From Adiantum capillus-veneris (lineage: Eukaryota; Streptophyta; Polypodiopsida; Polypodiales; Pteridaceae): a stretch of DNA of 64,000 nt. Shown one piece after another: positions 19,972 through 32,121 of the stretch. The stretch is from assembly GCA_014529385.2 (NCBI GenBank), contig CM043947.1, positions 125,336,391-125,400,390 on the forward strand, read 5' to 3'. The first letter of the stretch is position 1. Each line of letters opens with the position of its first letter. The position numbers and the translations under genes are program-made. The notes beneath the pieces were generated by a model. The model was not told the origin of the DNA. It saw nothing but the letters and a program-made list of their open reading frames with translations, and did not search any database.

Positions 19972-19985
19972 GGGAATAGTGTGGG

Positions 19986-20182
19986 GCACATAAGAACCTC
20001 AAAGATACTCGCTAACAATGCATAAGGGATCATATGTAATGTCTCGCCTTTGTCTGGGGCTTTGTAGCTTCTTGATGTATCATGCCATCCCTCAAGGCTC
20101 GGCATGAGCTTGAGGGTACTTTGTACATTTCTTTATGGAGAATATAATACACCCACTCACAATTGTGAGTTTGGCCAAAAAA
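19986..20182 (+). mobile_element. Second LINE 3' UTR copy with perfect hairpin
   Basis: Shares TTTGTAGCTTCTTGATGTATC...CTTTGTACATTTCTTTATGGA with 18735-18815. The palindrome ACTCACAATTGTGAGT at 20155-20170 is followed by TTGGCCAAAAAAG. Only ~200 bases of 3' UTR are present; no coding part. Confidence 0.6.

Positions 20183-21099
<917 letters not shown>

Positions 21100-21128
<29 letters not shown>
21100..21128. repeat. (GT)n microsatellite after A-tail
   Basis: About 14 GT units directly following the A-tail of the retroposon. Confidence 0.95.
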
Positions 21129-21130
<2 letters not shown>

Positions 21131-21478
21131 AAGTATGAAAAATCCTCTCATAATTGAACCATACTTAGACAATTGTATTAAATAATATATTAAATAAAAA
21201 TATTTTAAAACAAGATGTCATAAACTTCAATTATCATTTCATATACACCAATACAACATTCTGTATCTAATGGATAATACAATCATTTAGATCAAAAATT
21301 TGATCTTTGATCCCTACAATATAATATCTTAGTGTTGTATCTTATGTGCCCATCCTTTGGGATGAGCTTCCACTACATCTTCATGTAGAAGGATCCAACT
21401 GGTACATTAGCTGGTACATTGGACGATCTTCCGTTACTGCTGCAGTTTTCGTTGTAATCCCAAGGAAAGAATCTCTTA
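21129..21478. other. Unassigned AT-rich spacer
   Basis: No motif; AT-rich with short frames only. It would be intron or downstream sequence if the exon candidate at 21480-21593 is real. Confidence 0.25.
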
Positions 21479-21479
21479 C

Positions 21480-21593
21480 CTGCCACCATCCAAGAAACAC
21501 AAGCCTGTCAGAACTAGCATTACTTGGGAAGACAGGTATCAACGAGTCCCTCCCCTTGTTATTGGTGTCAAAAATTACAACACAAACTACACC
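21480..21593 (-). CDS. Candidate exon, unidentified gene
   Basis: Minus-strand block reading VVIFDTNNKGRDSLIPVFPS and SSDRLVFLGWWQ, ended by a strong splice donor CAG|GTAAGAG (boundary at 21480). A possible acceptor (GGTGTAG) lies near 21594. Residue mix looks like real protein and unlike the surrounding DNA. The product is unknown and the reading depends on the splice sites. Confidence 0.3.
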
Positions 21594-21659
21594 ATAACAA
21601 AGATCTAATATCAAGTTTGAGCCATTTATTTATGCTAATGTTTACATCTTTTAATTCTA

Positions 21660-22393
21660 GAAAAAATTGGACAGCATCTCCTTTGTAAATTGGATCAATT
21701 TTCAAAAGTCCACTCTACTACCATCTCTTCCGAGAGCCCCACTTGAGGATTAAGGCTCTTTTAATTAGAACGAATTTCAAAGTAAAACATTTGTGTTAAA
21801 AATTATGTACTTATCCAAGAGCATCAAAAAGTACTTTGTAATAGTGAAGTCACCACTATATACTTACCTTCATCAGGAGTGATTTCTTGCATACAAAGAA
21901 GTACATGTCTATAAGGCCATTTTGCTAGGTGGATGTTTTAAGTTGGAAAGCATATTATTTACATATAGATTGTATTTCAAAAGTTCCAGTCATTACCACT
22001 TCCTCGAAGATATTTACCAGAGGCATAAGCATATTTATATAATTTGATTGAGCTCGAAAGATCGATAATATCTTAAGCTATTAAGTAAAAATCCAAAAAT
22101 AACCTAATCTGTGTAAACCAGATCTGAGTCTCGAGCTACAATCCATGGAGGTAGCCCAATGGAAGTTGTATGCACCATATAAGGCTGATGTTTAATTTCT
22201 TCTGTAAAGTCAGCCTATAAAGTCTACAATCATTACTAAAATAGAAGAGAGGTAGCATCACTCCAGCTTCTGGTAGTAAATAACTCTAACAGAAAAAATT
22301 CGGCAGCATCTCCTTGGTAAAACGGACAATATTTCAAGTTTCCAATCAATGCCATCTCTGCTGAGACCCTCACATGAGGTTTAAGGCTCTAGC
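21660..22393. repeat. Direct repeat pair (~105 bp)
   Basis: GAAAAAATTGGACAGCATCTCC...AAGGCTCT at 21660-21760 recurs diverged as GAAAAAATTCGGCAGCATCTCC...AAGGCTCT at 22290-22390. Both contain CCATCTCT and TGAGG words in the same order. Origin unknown. Confidence 0.55.
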
Positions 22394-23224
22394 AACCAAT
22401 ACATATGTATTATTTTCAAGTCAAAAAATCAATCATACAAAACATGGTCATGCCAAATTCTAAAGTCTACAAACAATTCTCTTTATGATGCAGTAAATAG
22501 CTATGTATGTTCAATCATCAGTTAGACCAGTCCTGCACAGTCAACAAAGCCCAATGGGCATACCTATTATGCTAATGATAGTCATTCCACATCCATACAT
22601 TTATTATTACTTTTGCCCCAAGTTCCGAGAGCAAGCAAATATCTCTGTGATAAAAAAACCAATGCTTAAAATTGATTAACTCCAAGTCTAAAGGGTAATT
22701 TAGATCAATCAGGTCACCCCATTTCCGTATTGCAACTCTGAGTGCCAAACCCCAAACATAATCTTATACATAAACTTTAGTGTCAACTTTCAGTAACCAA
22801 ATGACTAACGTAGTTAGCAATCCAGGTGCATATCAGTGCCAATGGATCCCCAACTCAGGTCCATCAACTCAGGCAAACTCACATCAGTGAATAGAAAATC
22901 CAGAAACTTCAAATTATGCTAAGTACAAAACCTGGAAATGGACACTACTACTTGCAGCTTTCAAATGTTTTTCTTTCGGACAAACCTTCTAAGAAGTTGT
23001 TACTTATCAAAAACCCAAAATATACTGAGTAGGTGCAAGTGCGATCATGTCAAATAGCTCAATCATAGGTATGCAACAATATATCAGCACCAGCAAAGTG
23101 TCTAGTATCAACTCAAGACATTGACTATGCAAAAGGATACTACCGCCAGCCCAATCTCTAGTATAAGATTAGGACTTCTGTGTTTAGTGGATGTTAGAAA
23201 CATTCCCAAAGAAACGATCTGATA
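22394..23224. other. Unassigned
   Basis: No coding block or tail recognised apart from the first member of the direct-repeat pair at 22885-22970. Confidence 0.25.
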
Positions 23225-23455
23225 TCATTTCGAGCGGGTTTCAAAAACCCATATATTCAATGCCAGAATGCTCATATCATCCTGTATGTCGACTGCACCA
23301 GCAAATCGAGCCAAAGAGCAATCATGTTTGCGACAGTATGTCCGCCACATTGCTACTTGATTGTGTTCATGTGCGGTATGTCCATGATCTTGCGAGGAAT
23401 GTCCATCATATACAATCAAAGCACCAGGGTATGGCGAATCGGAAAAGACATACAC
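23225..23455 (-). CDS. Candidate coding block, unidentified
   Basis: Minus-strand frame of 76 codons: MYVFSDSPYPGALIVYDGHS, then HEHNQVAMWRTYCRKHDCS. Composition looks protein-like but no domain is recognised and no clear splice sites flank it. It lies on the same strand as the other exon candidates in 21.4-24.9 kb. Confidence 0.2.
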   Translation of the reverse strand: MYVFSDSPYPGALIVYDGHSSQDHGHTAHEHNQVAMWRTYCRKHDCSLARFAGAVDIQDDMSILALNIWVFETRSK

Positions 23456-23465
23456 ATGCTATTGT

Positions 23466-23509
23466 GTATATGTGTGTGCGCGTGTGTGTGTGTGTGTGTG
23501 TGTGTGTGT
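23466..23509. repeat. (TG)n/(CG) microsatellite
   Basis: TGTATATGTGTGTGCGCG followed by about 14 TG units. Confidence 0.95.
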
Positions 23510-23722
23510 ATTGGAGGAAGCATAGGGATGGAGGGACTGCTCCAATCTCTATGTGCGGATCCGGATAGACCTAGCAATAACAATATGCAGCCTGATAGAA
23601 ACAGCCAGCAAGTTGAAAGGCCAACCATTGATTGTCATCAGTGAATAGAAAATCCAGAAAATTCACATTATGCTAAGTAACAAAAACCTGCAAAGGGACA
23701 CTACAAGTTGCAATTTCCAAAT

Positions 23723-24020
23723 GAATCAGCCATATTGCTCAATCTTTAACATATAAGAGAAAATAAAAAAACATCATTATTTGTATAGCCATCTGCACTG
23801 CAAAGTCCGACACCAACCAGCTGATATAGGGTCCTAAGTATCAATATGTGCAATCATGATGATCTTTAAAAAGCTTGTTTGCATATGGTTAGTACGCTTT
23901 CTTGAATTCCTTTCAACTTAGCGGATTTGTTAAGTTTACCAATATTTAAGGCCAAAAGAGTACATCACATATAGTACAAATGAAACCCAAAAAGTACTGA
24001 GTAGGTGCAGATGCACCTAC
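23723..24020. other. Unassigned
   Basis: AT-rich, no frame of note. Sits immediately downstream (minus-strand sense) of a candidate splice donor. Confidence 0.25.
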
Positions 24021-24185
24021 CTGTATTGCATTGTTTTCGGTTACACAAGCGTCAATAGGTTTGTGATGATCGTCGATGGATGAATCCATGTGTGCAAGAA
24101 GAGCACCCTTATAGCATCTTTCCACTCTGAGCTTGTGAGTGATCTCCCGATGAGCTGACAAATGATGCCATCTTGTGACCAAAGT
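24021..24185 (-). CDS. Candidate internal exon (55 codons)
   Basis: Minus strand open from a possible acceptor (TATAG|ACTTTGG, 24185) to a strong donor ATACAG|GTAGGTGC at 24021. Reads TLVTRWHHLSAHREITHKLR, then ALLAHMDSSIDDHHKPIDAC and TENNAIQ. Length 165 (phase 0). No family recognised. It shares strand with the candidates at 21480 and 24657, which could be parts of one gene. Confidence 0.3.
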
Positions 24186-24274
24186 CTATACAGTCCACTA
24201 CCATTCCTCCAAATGAGAAGAGTGACAGTAAATACTAATTATCATGTCTAATGCATAGACCTTGTGTGAGACTC

Positions 24275-24625
<351 letters not shown>

Positions 24626-24656
24626 ATGACACAAGTCGGAAATTGTGAGGGCATAC

Positions 24657-24804
24657 CTGCGTAGAGGGATGATGCAGGTAGAGAGCCAAAATGATGGGTA
24701 AATGGGTCGCTCAGAATCCCGACCAAGGTTGCGAGGGAGATGTAGTTAAGCACTCCTGATAGCCGCATCAAATGGTTGATGTTAGAAGGAGCATCACCTT
24801 GTGC
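24657..24804 (-). CDS. Candidate internal exon with both splice sites
   Basis: Minus-strand block bounded by acceptor TTACACACAG|GCACAAGG (24804) and donor CTACGCAG|GTATGCCC (24657). Reads AQGDAPSNINHLMRLSGVLN, then YISLATLVGILSDPFTHHFG and SLPASSLYA, a mildly hydrophobic segment. It is the best exon candidate in the region, but the protein is not one I know. Phase does not obviously join with 24021-24185, so intermediate exons or a different reading are needed. Confidence 0.35.
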
Positions 24805-24970
24805 CTGTGTGTAAGCCAAGGGTTGAGTGTGCGTGTACACGTGCGTTAAAAAGAGAGATCCACTGCAGGTTGCAGGAGGGGATCGACAGATTATTCTCAA
24901 ATTAGCAGGCATATGGCGCCATGTGCTGGGACTTAAAGCCTAGCCAATATATTTAGTTATTGTTAATGCT

Positions 24971-24974
<4 letters not shown>
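24805..24974. other. Unassigned
   Basis: Short spacer; upstream (minus sense) intron of the exon candidate. No other signal. Confidence 0.25.
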
Positions 24975-25015
<41 letters not shown>

Positions 25016-25028
25016 GGGGGGGGGGGGG
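24975..25028. repeat. (GA)15 followed by a run of 24 G
   Basis: GA repeat 24975-25004 passes directly into an unbroken G run (25005-25028). Such tracts can form quadruplex or triplex DNA, and are prone to sequencing error. Confidence 0.95.
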
Positions 25029-26470
<1,442 letters not shown>

Positions 26471-26548
26471 TCAAGGCAAGGCTTTGTAATGCATTGAATG
26501 CAGTAGCATTCAAGGCAAGGCTTTGTAATGCATTGAATGCAGTAGCAT
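26471..26548. repeat. Perfect tandem duplication, 2 x 39 bp
   Basis: TCAAGGCAAGGCTTTGTAAT(GCATTGAATGCAGTAGCAT) at 26471-26509 is repeated exactly at 26510-26548. Identity suggests a recent slip. Confidence 0.95.
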
Positions 26549-26681
26549 GATGGTGATGATGTCTAGCCTTTTGGACTTTCTTCAATGCGTTGTATTATTG
26601 GTGGCATTGGAAATTTGCAGAATGCTATGAGTAGGCAGGTTTTATTGTATTATGCGACTTAAAAAATATGTATATCTGCTC

Positions 26682-26801
26682 TATATAAGCGCCAAAACTG
26701 CTTGTTCTTTTTTGTGTAAACCTACAATGCAAACTTGAGAGATTGTGTGTTTGTAAAGTTTGTGGCAATGGCTTCTAAACAGCGTGCTGCTAGTCCTGTT
26801 G
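26682..26801 (+). promoter_or_regulatory. Candidate promoter, 5' UTR and start codon
   Basis: TATATAAG at 26682-26689, then ~80 bases of leader and ATG at 26768 in a good plant context (GGCAATGGCTTC). The frame reads MASKQRAASPVE before running into LTR sequence at about 26802. Spacing suits a plant first exon. I infer that the gypsy C element, or a deletion at its edge, cut this exon. Whether the gene was ever real is not shown; the same arrangement could belong to another element. Confidence 0.35.
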
Positions 26802-27009
26802 AAAAGACCCCTCTTTTTTTCAAAAACGATGCCTCTCCTCTTCTCTGAAGATAAAAGGTCCAACAAAAACCTCCAGCCCTCGAAAAAAATATGTCGCCCC
26901 TCTCTTTCTCCCTCTTTCTCTTCTTTTTTTCCAAGGCCAAGAAAAAACATGCCCTTTTTGGCAGTGGAGCCAGGCGCCACTGCCCTCACTTACTTAAGCC
27001 TTCCTTTTG

Positions 27010-27187
27010 TTGGCCAAGAAGGCCATAGGAAGTGGTAGAGAAAAACGTGCAATTCTCTCACCATCAAGTGGTCACCTTTACATTAACTTTTATAGGTGAC
27101 ATTTCAAGTCATTTCAAACCTTACTATATTCATTTGAACATTTTCATTATGAAAATGAGTGTGTGTGTGTGTGTGTGCGCGCGCATG

Positions 27188-27231
<44 letters not shown>

Positions 27232-27690
27232 CATCAAAGTGTTCGAAAAAAAACATTACAGACATACAAAATTTCTTTTTTTAAAATATGCATAGAGGAA
27301 ATGTTAAAAATTAGATTTATTTTTCAAGTTTTTACATTATTTTTCTCTATTTCGGGGTGGAACTTCTCCTTTTTCCCTAACTGACATTTTTGAAATTGAA
27401 AACAACATCAGTGTTAGAAAAAAATTGGGATCTAGTGTATTTTAATCGGCTAAAATTGAAAAATCTCGGCTAGATTTTAAGCTTGTCTTTAAGAAAACCG
27501 ACAAATTTACACAAATTTTAGTGTAATTGTCGACAAAAGATTCAAAATTTGACCTGTAAACTGAGAGAATTTCAAGTTTCCTCTTATTTTGACTGTCTAG
27601 AAAAAATGTAGTTTTCTAGCCATGAACGACACAATATTAAGTTGAGACACATTTTTCTCGAAAACACATACCATTAACATGTCAAATGTG
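27010..27690. other. Insert or diverged block inside the left LTR of gypsy C
   Basis: Breaks LTR homology between CCTTCCTTTTGTT and TTTTTTAACCTCC. AT-rich, with (TG)n, (CG)n and (TC)n at 27159-27229 and no coding frame. No terminal repeats seen, so its nature is open. Confidence 0.35.
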
Positions 27691-27695
27691 TTCTA

Positions 27696-28013
27696 ATAAT
27701 CATTTATTACAACAAAAAATGATGCTTCTTTAAGCCACTGTTAATTGTTCACCTTGTTTTTTTTAACCTCCTCCTTATGAGTTAACTTTCCTTCCCTTTT
27801 TCCAAATCCAGCCAAGCTTTTCTTTTCCTTTTACAAAACAAGAAAACCTCAAGTATAATCATTTATTACAACAAAAAATGATGCTTCTTGAGGCCACTGT
27901 TAATTGTTCACCTTGTTTTTTTTAACCTCCTCCTTATGAGTTAACTTTCCTTCCCTTTTTCCAAATCCAGCCAAGCTTTTCTTTTACTTTTACAAAACAA
28001 GAAAACCTCAAGT
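27696..28013. repeat. Tandem duplication, 2 x 159 bp
   Basis: ATAATCATTTATTACAACAA... to ...AAAACCTCAAGT is present twice in succession with only a few changes (for example CTTTAAGCC against CTTGAGGCC). It includes LTR sequence found once in the right LTR. Confidence 0.9.
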
Positions 28014-28833
28014 ATTTGAATTCATGTGCCGTCGGTGCTCCGTGTGCCCGGGCTCGCCCAATAAGGTTTCCGATCATGCCACTTAGGAGATCCACTGGCC
28101 GGCTCCGCATCATGACACCTCGACAGCCTCAAACGACGTGTTCCAAACCTAAGAAAAAGCATTTGATTATCCACGTTCGCTACGAACTACCGACCTCGAC
28201 CAAGCATATCTCCATGCTCCGGACTTCGATTCAGGTGCCGTCGACTTCGACTAGCATCATATGTTGCATGCTACCCACCAGACACCTGGCGAGCTCTAAA
28301 AACATGCCTATCGACGAGCCTACCAATGTGGCCCGATGAGCACGTACCTGACCCCCGGCAAATATTCTACAAGCCATAACTTGCCCATCTGAGCTCCGAA
28401 TGGCAAACCGAAAAGACCGGCATGATCGACAGCTCGAGCTTTACACGTGTATCCATTGATCTCATTTTTGGCCACCTGTTTGTACCTGCTCTACCCGTCG
28501 GGACCTGCGAAGCCTTCCATCTTCGAACTGGCATATCTTTCACACCGAGGCCCCGTTTGACAAGCCGTCTGGACGAGCTTCTACAGCATCTTGAACACCA
28601 CATTTCGGGGCATATTTCACGCATCTCAAACACTTTGACCTGCCGTCCCAATCAGCCCACTTCGAAGGCCCCCAGGCCTAAAAAAACACTTTAAGCCTGC
28701 ATTTCCGTTACCACTGTCCTGCTGAGGTCTCCCACACTGGCTTTAGCCCTCTACCATGCACCTGTTAGCACCCTTTGCACTGCATAGCATATATGATAGC
28801 GTAGACCAACTTTGGCTACACCATCATTGCCCA

Positions 28834-28990
28834 CCCCCCTGTTGAACATTCATGTTCAACCAAAAGTAGCTTTATTGAACTTGAAACTTGCAACACCCTG
28901 CAAACACCCCAGCACGCTAGAAAACACACCACCATATGTACAATACGTACAATATGTACAAAATTGTATGTCTGCTACTCTTGAGTCCCT
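28834..28990 (-). other. 3' untranslated region and polypurine tract of gypsy C
   Basis: Minus-strand AGGGGGG abuts the LTR. A nearby palindrome GTTGAACAT-GAATGTTCAAC (28840-28860) and a GTACAATACGTACAATATGTAC run (about 28936-28957) are visible. No coding. Confidence 0.5.
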
Positions 28991-30057
28991 TCAAGTGGGT
29001 TGTCCAACCCCCCTGGTCATCATTTGATGTACATCGGGCACCACTCCCCTATCAAAGTACAGCTTGAGCCGTACACCATTTACCCTGTGCCTGAGAAGCT
29101 TACCATTCGCTCTCACCAGCTGATAGGTCCCATTTGGAAAGGCCTTTTGCACTCTGTACGGACCCGTCCATTTCTTTTTGAACTTCTTTTGAAAGGTGAA
29201 GTCCAAGTAGCTTTCATACTTCATTACTAGGTCTCCTTCTTCTATCTTTTTTTCTGGTAGACTCTCATTGACTTTGGCCATTCTCCTTTCCCGCTGCTTC
29301 ACGTAGTAATCTGTTGCTGCCTCTCTATCCATCTGCAATGCCTCAAGGCCAACAATCCTATCTTGTAAGACAGCTTGTGGAGTGGCATTGATGCGCCATA
29401 TACCTTTCAAAGCACCCAGCTGTGCATGCACTGGCAACACTGCCTCCTTATCATAAACCAACTCAAATGGAGTAAAGTTGGTCGCCACTTTGTAGGACGT
29501 TCTGTAGGCCCATAAACACTTCTATCAATTGATTTCCCATTCTGTCTTCTGCTTATATACATACTTCGTGAGCATTTTTATGATTTTTCCATTGGCACTC
29601 TCCACAAGACCATTGCATTGGGGATGATAAGGCAAGGAAAACCGATGCTGATCTTTAGTTTTTCCACCAATGCTTGCGTAAGCTTCCTTCTGAACCCTTG
29701 CCCTCTATCAGAAATGAGTACCCACGGCACTCTAAAACGGCAACAAATGTTATCGAAAACAAAATGCGCCACAACCTGTGCATTTACCTCCTTCACAGCT
29801 TTGGCCTCGACCCACCTAGTGAGGTAGTCGATGGCAACCACGACATACTTCTTACCACTTGTAGACTTAGGGAGTGGACCGATGGCATCCAAACCCCATT
29901 TTTCGAAAGAATTTTGAGCAATAATCGCTCCCTGTGTCTCAGCTGTCAAACGCCTCTCTCCTATAGTCTGACATTCATGGCAGGTCTTGCACCAATAGTG
30001 CACATCCTTCACTACTGAAGGCCACCAAAAACCCGCTCTCAACACTCGAAACAGCAC
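28991..30057 (-). pseudogene. Integrase of gypsy C
   Basis: Right to left: zinc-binding tail CKTCHECQTIGERRL (about 29970), DDE core with GLDAIGPLPKSTSGK and VLISDRGQGFRRKL, then a frame change near 29630 that damages the Glu block (NAMVLWRVP). The second part (29488-28991) has FTPFELVYDKEAVLP and the C-terminal KKFKKKWTGPYRVQKAF...NGTYQL domain, well preserved. It would join cDNA to the genome. Broken by at least one frameshift and stops near 29490-29577. Confidence 0.75.
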
Positions 30058-30647
30058 TTGACCTTTCCCCTGGTGTCCGCTCTCCTCATGACATTGGAGC
30101 CCAAGTTAATTTCTTCTTTATAGAGCACTCTCCTTAGCACCCCGTCTCTGTCGTAAGTCATTAGGTCTTCACCTACTAGTGTAAATTTGTGTGCTTTCTG
30201 AACTATCCTCCTCCTTTGCAGTTTAGAAAAACCTTGAGGACACTTCCCGGCACTCAAAAAATCTTCCACTTCCTTCAAGGACTCCCTACCTGTGTATGTG
30301 GCCGGGGCCACATATATACCTGCAACATGCACCTGCACCTTACTGCTTGCTAGTTGGTCTGCCTCTTGGTTGTGCTCTCTCTTCACATGCTTGAACTGAA
30401 TTTCTCTAAAGAACTTCAACAACTTCTTGATGGCAAAGAACCAATGCTTTAAGGAATCTCGTTTTACCTGCCATTGGCCTAGCAGTTGCTTGATGACCAA
30501 TAACGCATCACCTTTGACCACCAACCTGGAAATTCCAAACTCGACACATTGTTTCAAACCTAGATGGAGGGCGAGATATTCTGCTTCATTGTTGGTATGA
30601 ATTAATGGAATCGTAGGCTCCATTAATTCCATTTTGTGACACCACAT
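30039..30647 (-). pseudogene. Second RNase H (Tat type) of gypsy C
   Basis: Reads NNEAEYLALHLGLKQCVEFG, RLVVKGDALLVIKQLLGQW and HVKREHNQEADQLAS. The E-A-E-Y, D-A-L-L and H-N-x-x-A-D residues are the RNase H active-site set. It resembles the domain of gypsy B at 8450-8700. The first ~40 residues (D-G-S strand) are missing, and RT-associated RNase H is deleted between here and 30736. Confidence 0.7.
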
Positions 30648-30735
30648 GACCTAGCAACTACACTCGAGGTCGTGCTAGCTTGCACTTCTTAGGGTTTAAT
30701 TGACCTCCTTCTTCGTCCAGCCTTTGAAAACACAG

Positions 30736-31506
30736 TCAAAGCTTTGACAGATGATCCACCCTTGAGCTGTAACACCCAATATCATCCATGAAAACCCTAA
30801 TGAACCTGCCCAAGTAGGGACAAAACACCCTATTCATCCAGTCTTGAAAGGTGGCGTAGGCATTCACTAAACCAAACGGCATCCTGCGATAGGCAAAGCA
30901 TCCCCATGGAGAGATAAATGTCGTCTCCAGCTGATCTTCAAGATCAATTCCTATTTGAAAGTACCCTGAAAATCCATCCATAATAGATTACCTCTCATGT
31001 CCTGCCACCTGATTTAAGATTTCATCTTGGAACGGCAGCGGGTAGTGGTTTCTCTTGGTCGCCACATTCAATGGCTTGTAATCGACACACACCCGCCATT
31101 TTCCATTCTTCTTAGGGGTGATAACCACTGGAGAAACCCACTCCGACTCCTTCACGGGGTATATGATACCTGCATCTAGCAATTGGTTAATCTCCTGCCA
31201 AAGAGCCTCTTTCTGAATCTCCCCTAACCTCCTTAGCTTCTGCGCCTTTGGTTTGCATCCTTCTTTAAGAACTATCTTATGCTCTACACCCTTCGCTCCT
31301 CGTAAATCCTCGTACTTCGTCGCAAATAAATTCGTAAAAGAGGCACACAGCTCCACATAGCCTTCTCTCTCTTCCTTGGTCAAATCTTTGCTTAGCATAG
31401 CAGTTACCTCCTCCACACCTATGCCACCAACCTGTGGTTGCACCTCTCCTTTTACATGGGAGGCTTCAATAGTGACCCCAAACAAGTCGGCATCTATCTT
31501 TAGCAT
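30736..31506 (-). pseudogene. Reverse transcriptase of gypsy C
   Basis: Two frames split by a stop at about 30985. The N-terminal half has INQLLDAGIIYPVKESEWVS, VVITPKKNGKWRVCVDYK and LNVATKRNHYPLPFQDE. The second half has MDGFSGYFQIGID, AYRRMPFGLVNAYATFQ and FMDDI, the catalytic YxDD box as FMDD. The palm is complete but the thumb after 30736 is truncated. It would copy element RNA. Confidence 0.8.
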
Positions 31507-31554
31507 ATCATCCTCACTTTCCTCTTCCTCAGTATCTGTGTAGCCCTCATCATA

Positions 31555-32064
31555 TCATGTCTCGGTCTCATACTCATAGCTTGTCGTATCATCTTTGTCT
31601 TTTTCTACCACAGGGTGAAAGCGGCTCTCTTTGGTCTTCAAATCAAGCACCACATGTCTCCCTCTCTCCTTGTCAGGCAAGATGAACACTCTGCTCCCCC
31701 AATCCTGCTTAGCCCCTATTGCAAGTAGCCATGGCCTACCCAAGATGATTGGATAAGCATTATCACCCGCTTTCATCACAAAGAAATCGATTAGGCACTC
31801 AATGCCCATCACTTTCACTCTTACGTCTTGAGCCACGCCCAAACACCTGGCTTTGGTATGGTAAGCCATCCTCATACGTACATTTGATTTAGCTACTACT
31901 TTAACCCGTGTTTCCTTCATTGCAACTTCCGTCATGACGCAAACTTGTGCTCCATCGTCTATATAGGCCTGAACCTGCATCCTCTTCTCAATGACCGCAT
32001 CCACTAGAGGAAGGACATCCGTCGGGTTACCTACTCTCAATGCCATGTTTTGTATTGCATGCAA
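31555..32064 (-). pseudogene. Retropepsin region of gypsy C
   Basis: Frame contains VQAYIDDGAQVCVMTEVAMK, in which the catalytic D-[ST]-G-A is D-D-G-A, and a PIILGRPWLLAIGA block typical of the second half of gypsy proteases. Position between the knuckle/linker and RT fits. The altered residue before Gly suggests loss of activity or a lineage variant. Confidence 0.65.
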
Positions 32065-32121
32065 ATTCCCCTTGGCCTTTGGCAGCCACGTGCTGACACT
32101 TGTAGACCATTGTCTTCGTAG

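Larger units (their letters stand above)
22885..23722. repeat. Direct repeat pair (~85 bp)
   Basis: TCAGTGAATAGAAAATCCAG...GACACTAC at 22885-22950 recurs at 23638-23703. A further match, CTGAGTAGGTGCA at 23023 and 23997, extends the parallel. This indicates an old segmental duplication of roughly 750-1,000 bases. Confidence 0.6.
26802..28833 (-). repeat. 3' LTR of gypsy C, rearranged
   Basis: Matches the right LTR in two blocks; 27010-27690 is foreign to that copy and holds TG and TC microsatellites (27159-27229). A 159-bp tandem duplication (27696-27854 and 27855-28013) is also private to this copy. The LTR start on the minus strand (TGGGCAATGATGG at 28833) follows an AGGGGGG purine tract at 28834-28840. 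Confidence 0.6.

Noticed and set aside
28016-28694. Paired plus-strand frames (28016-28339, 28422-28694), also at 34518-34841 and 34924-35196
   Set aside because: They recur in the two LTRs of gypsy C. Frame retention reflects shared ancestry and GC content, not a gene.
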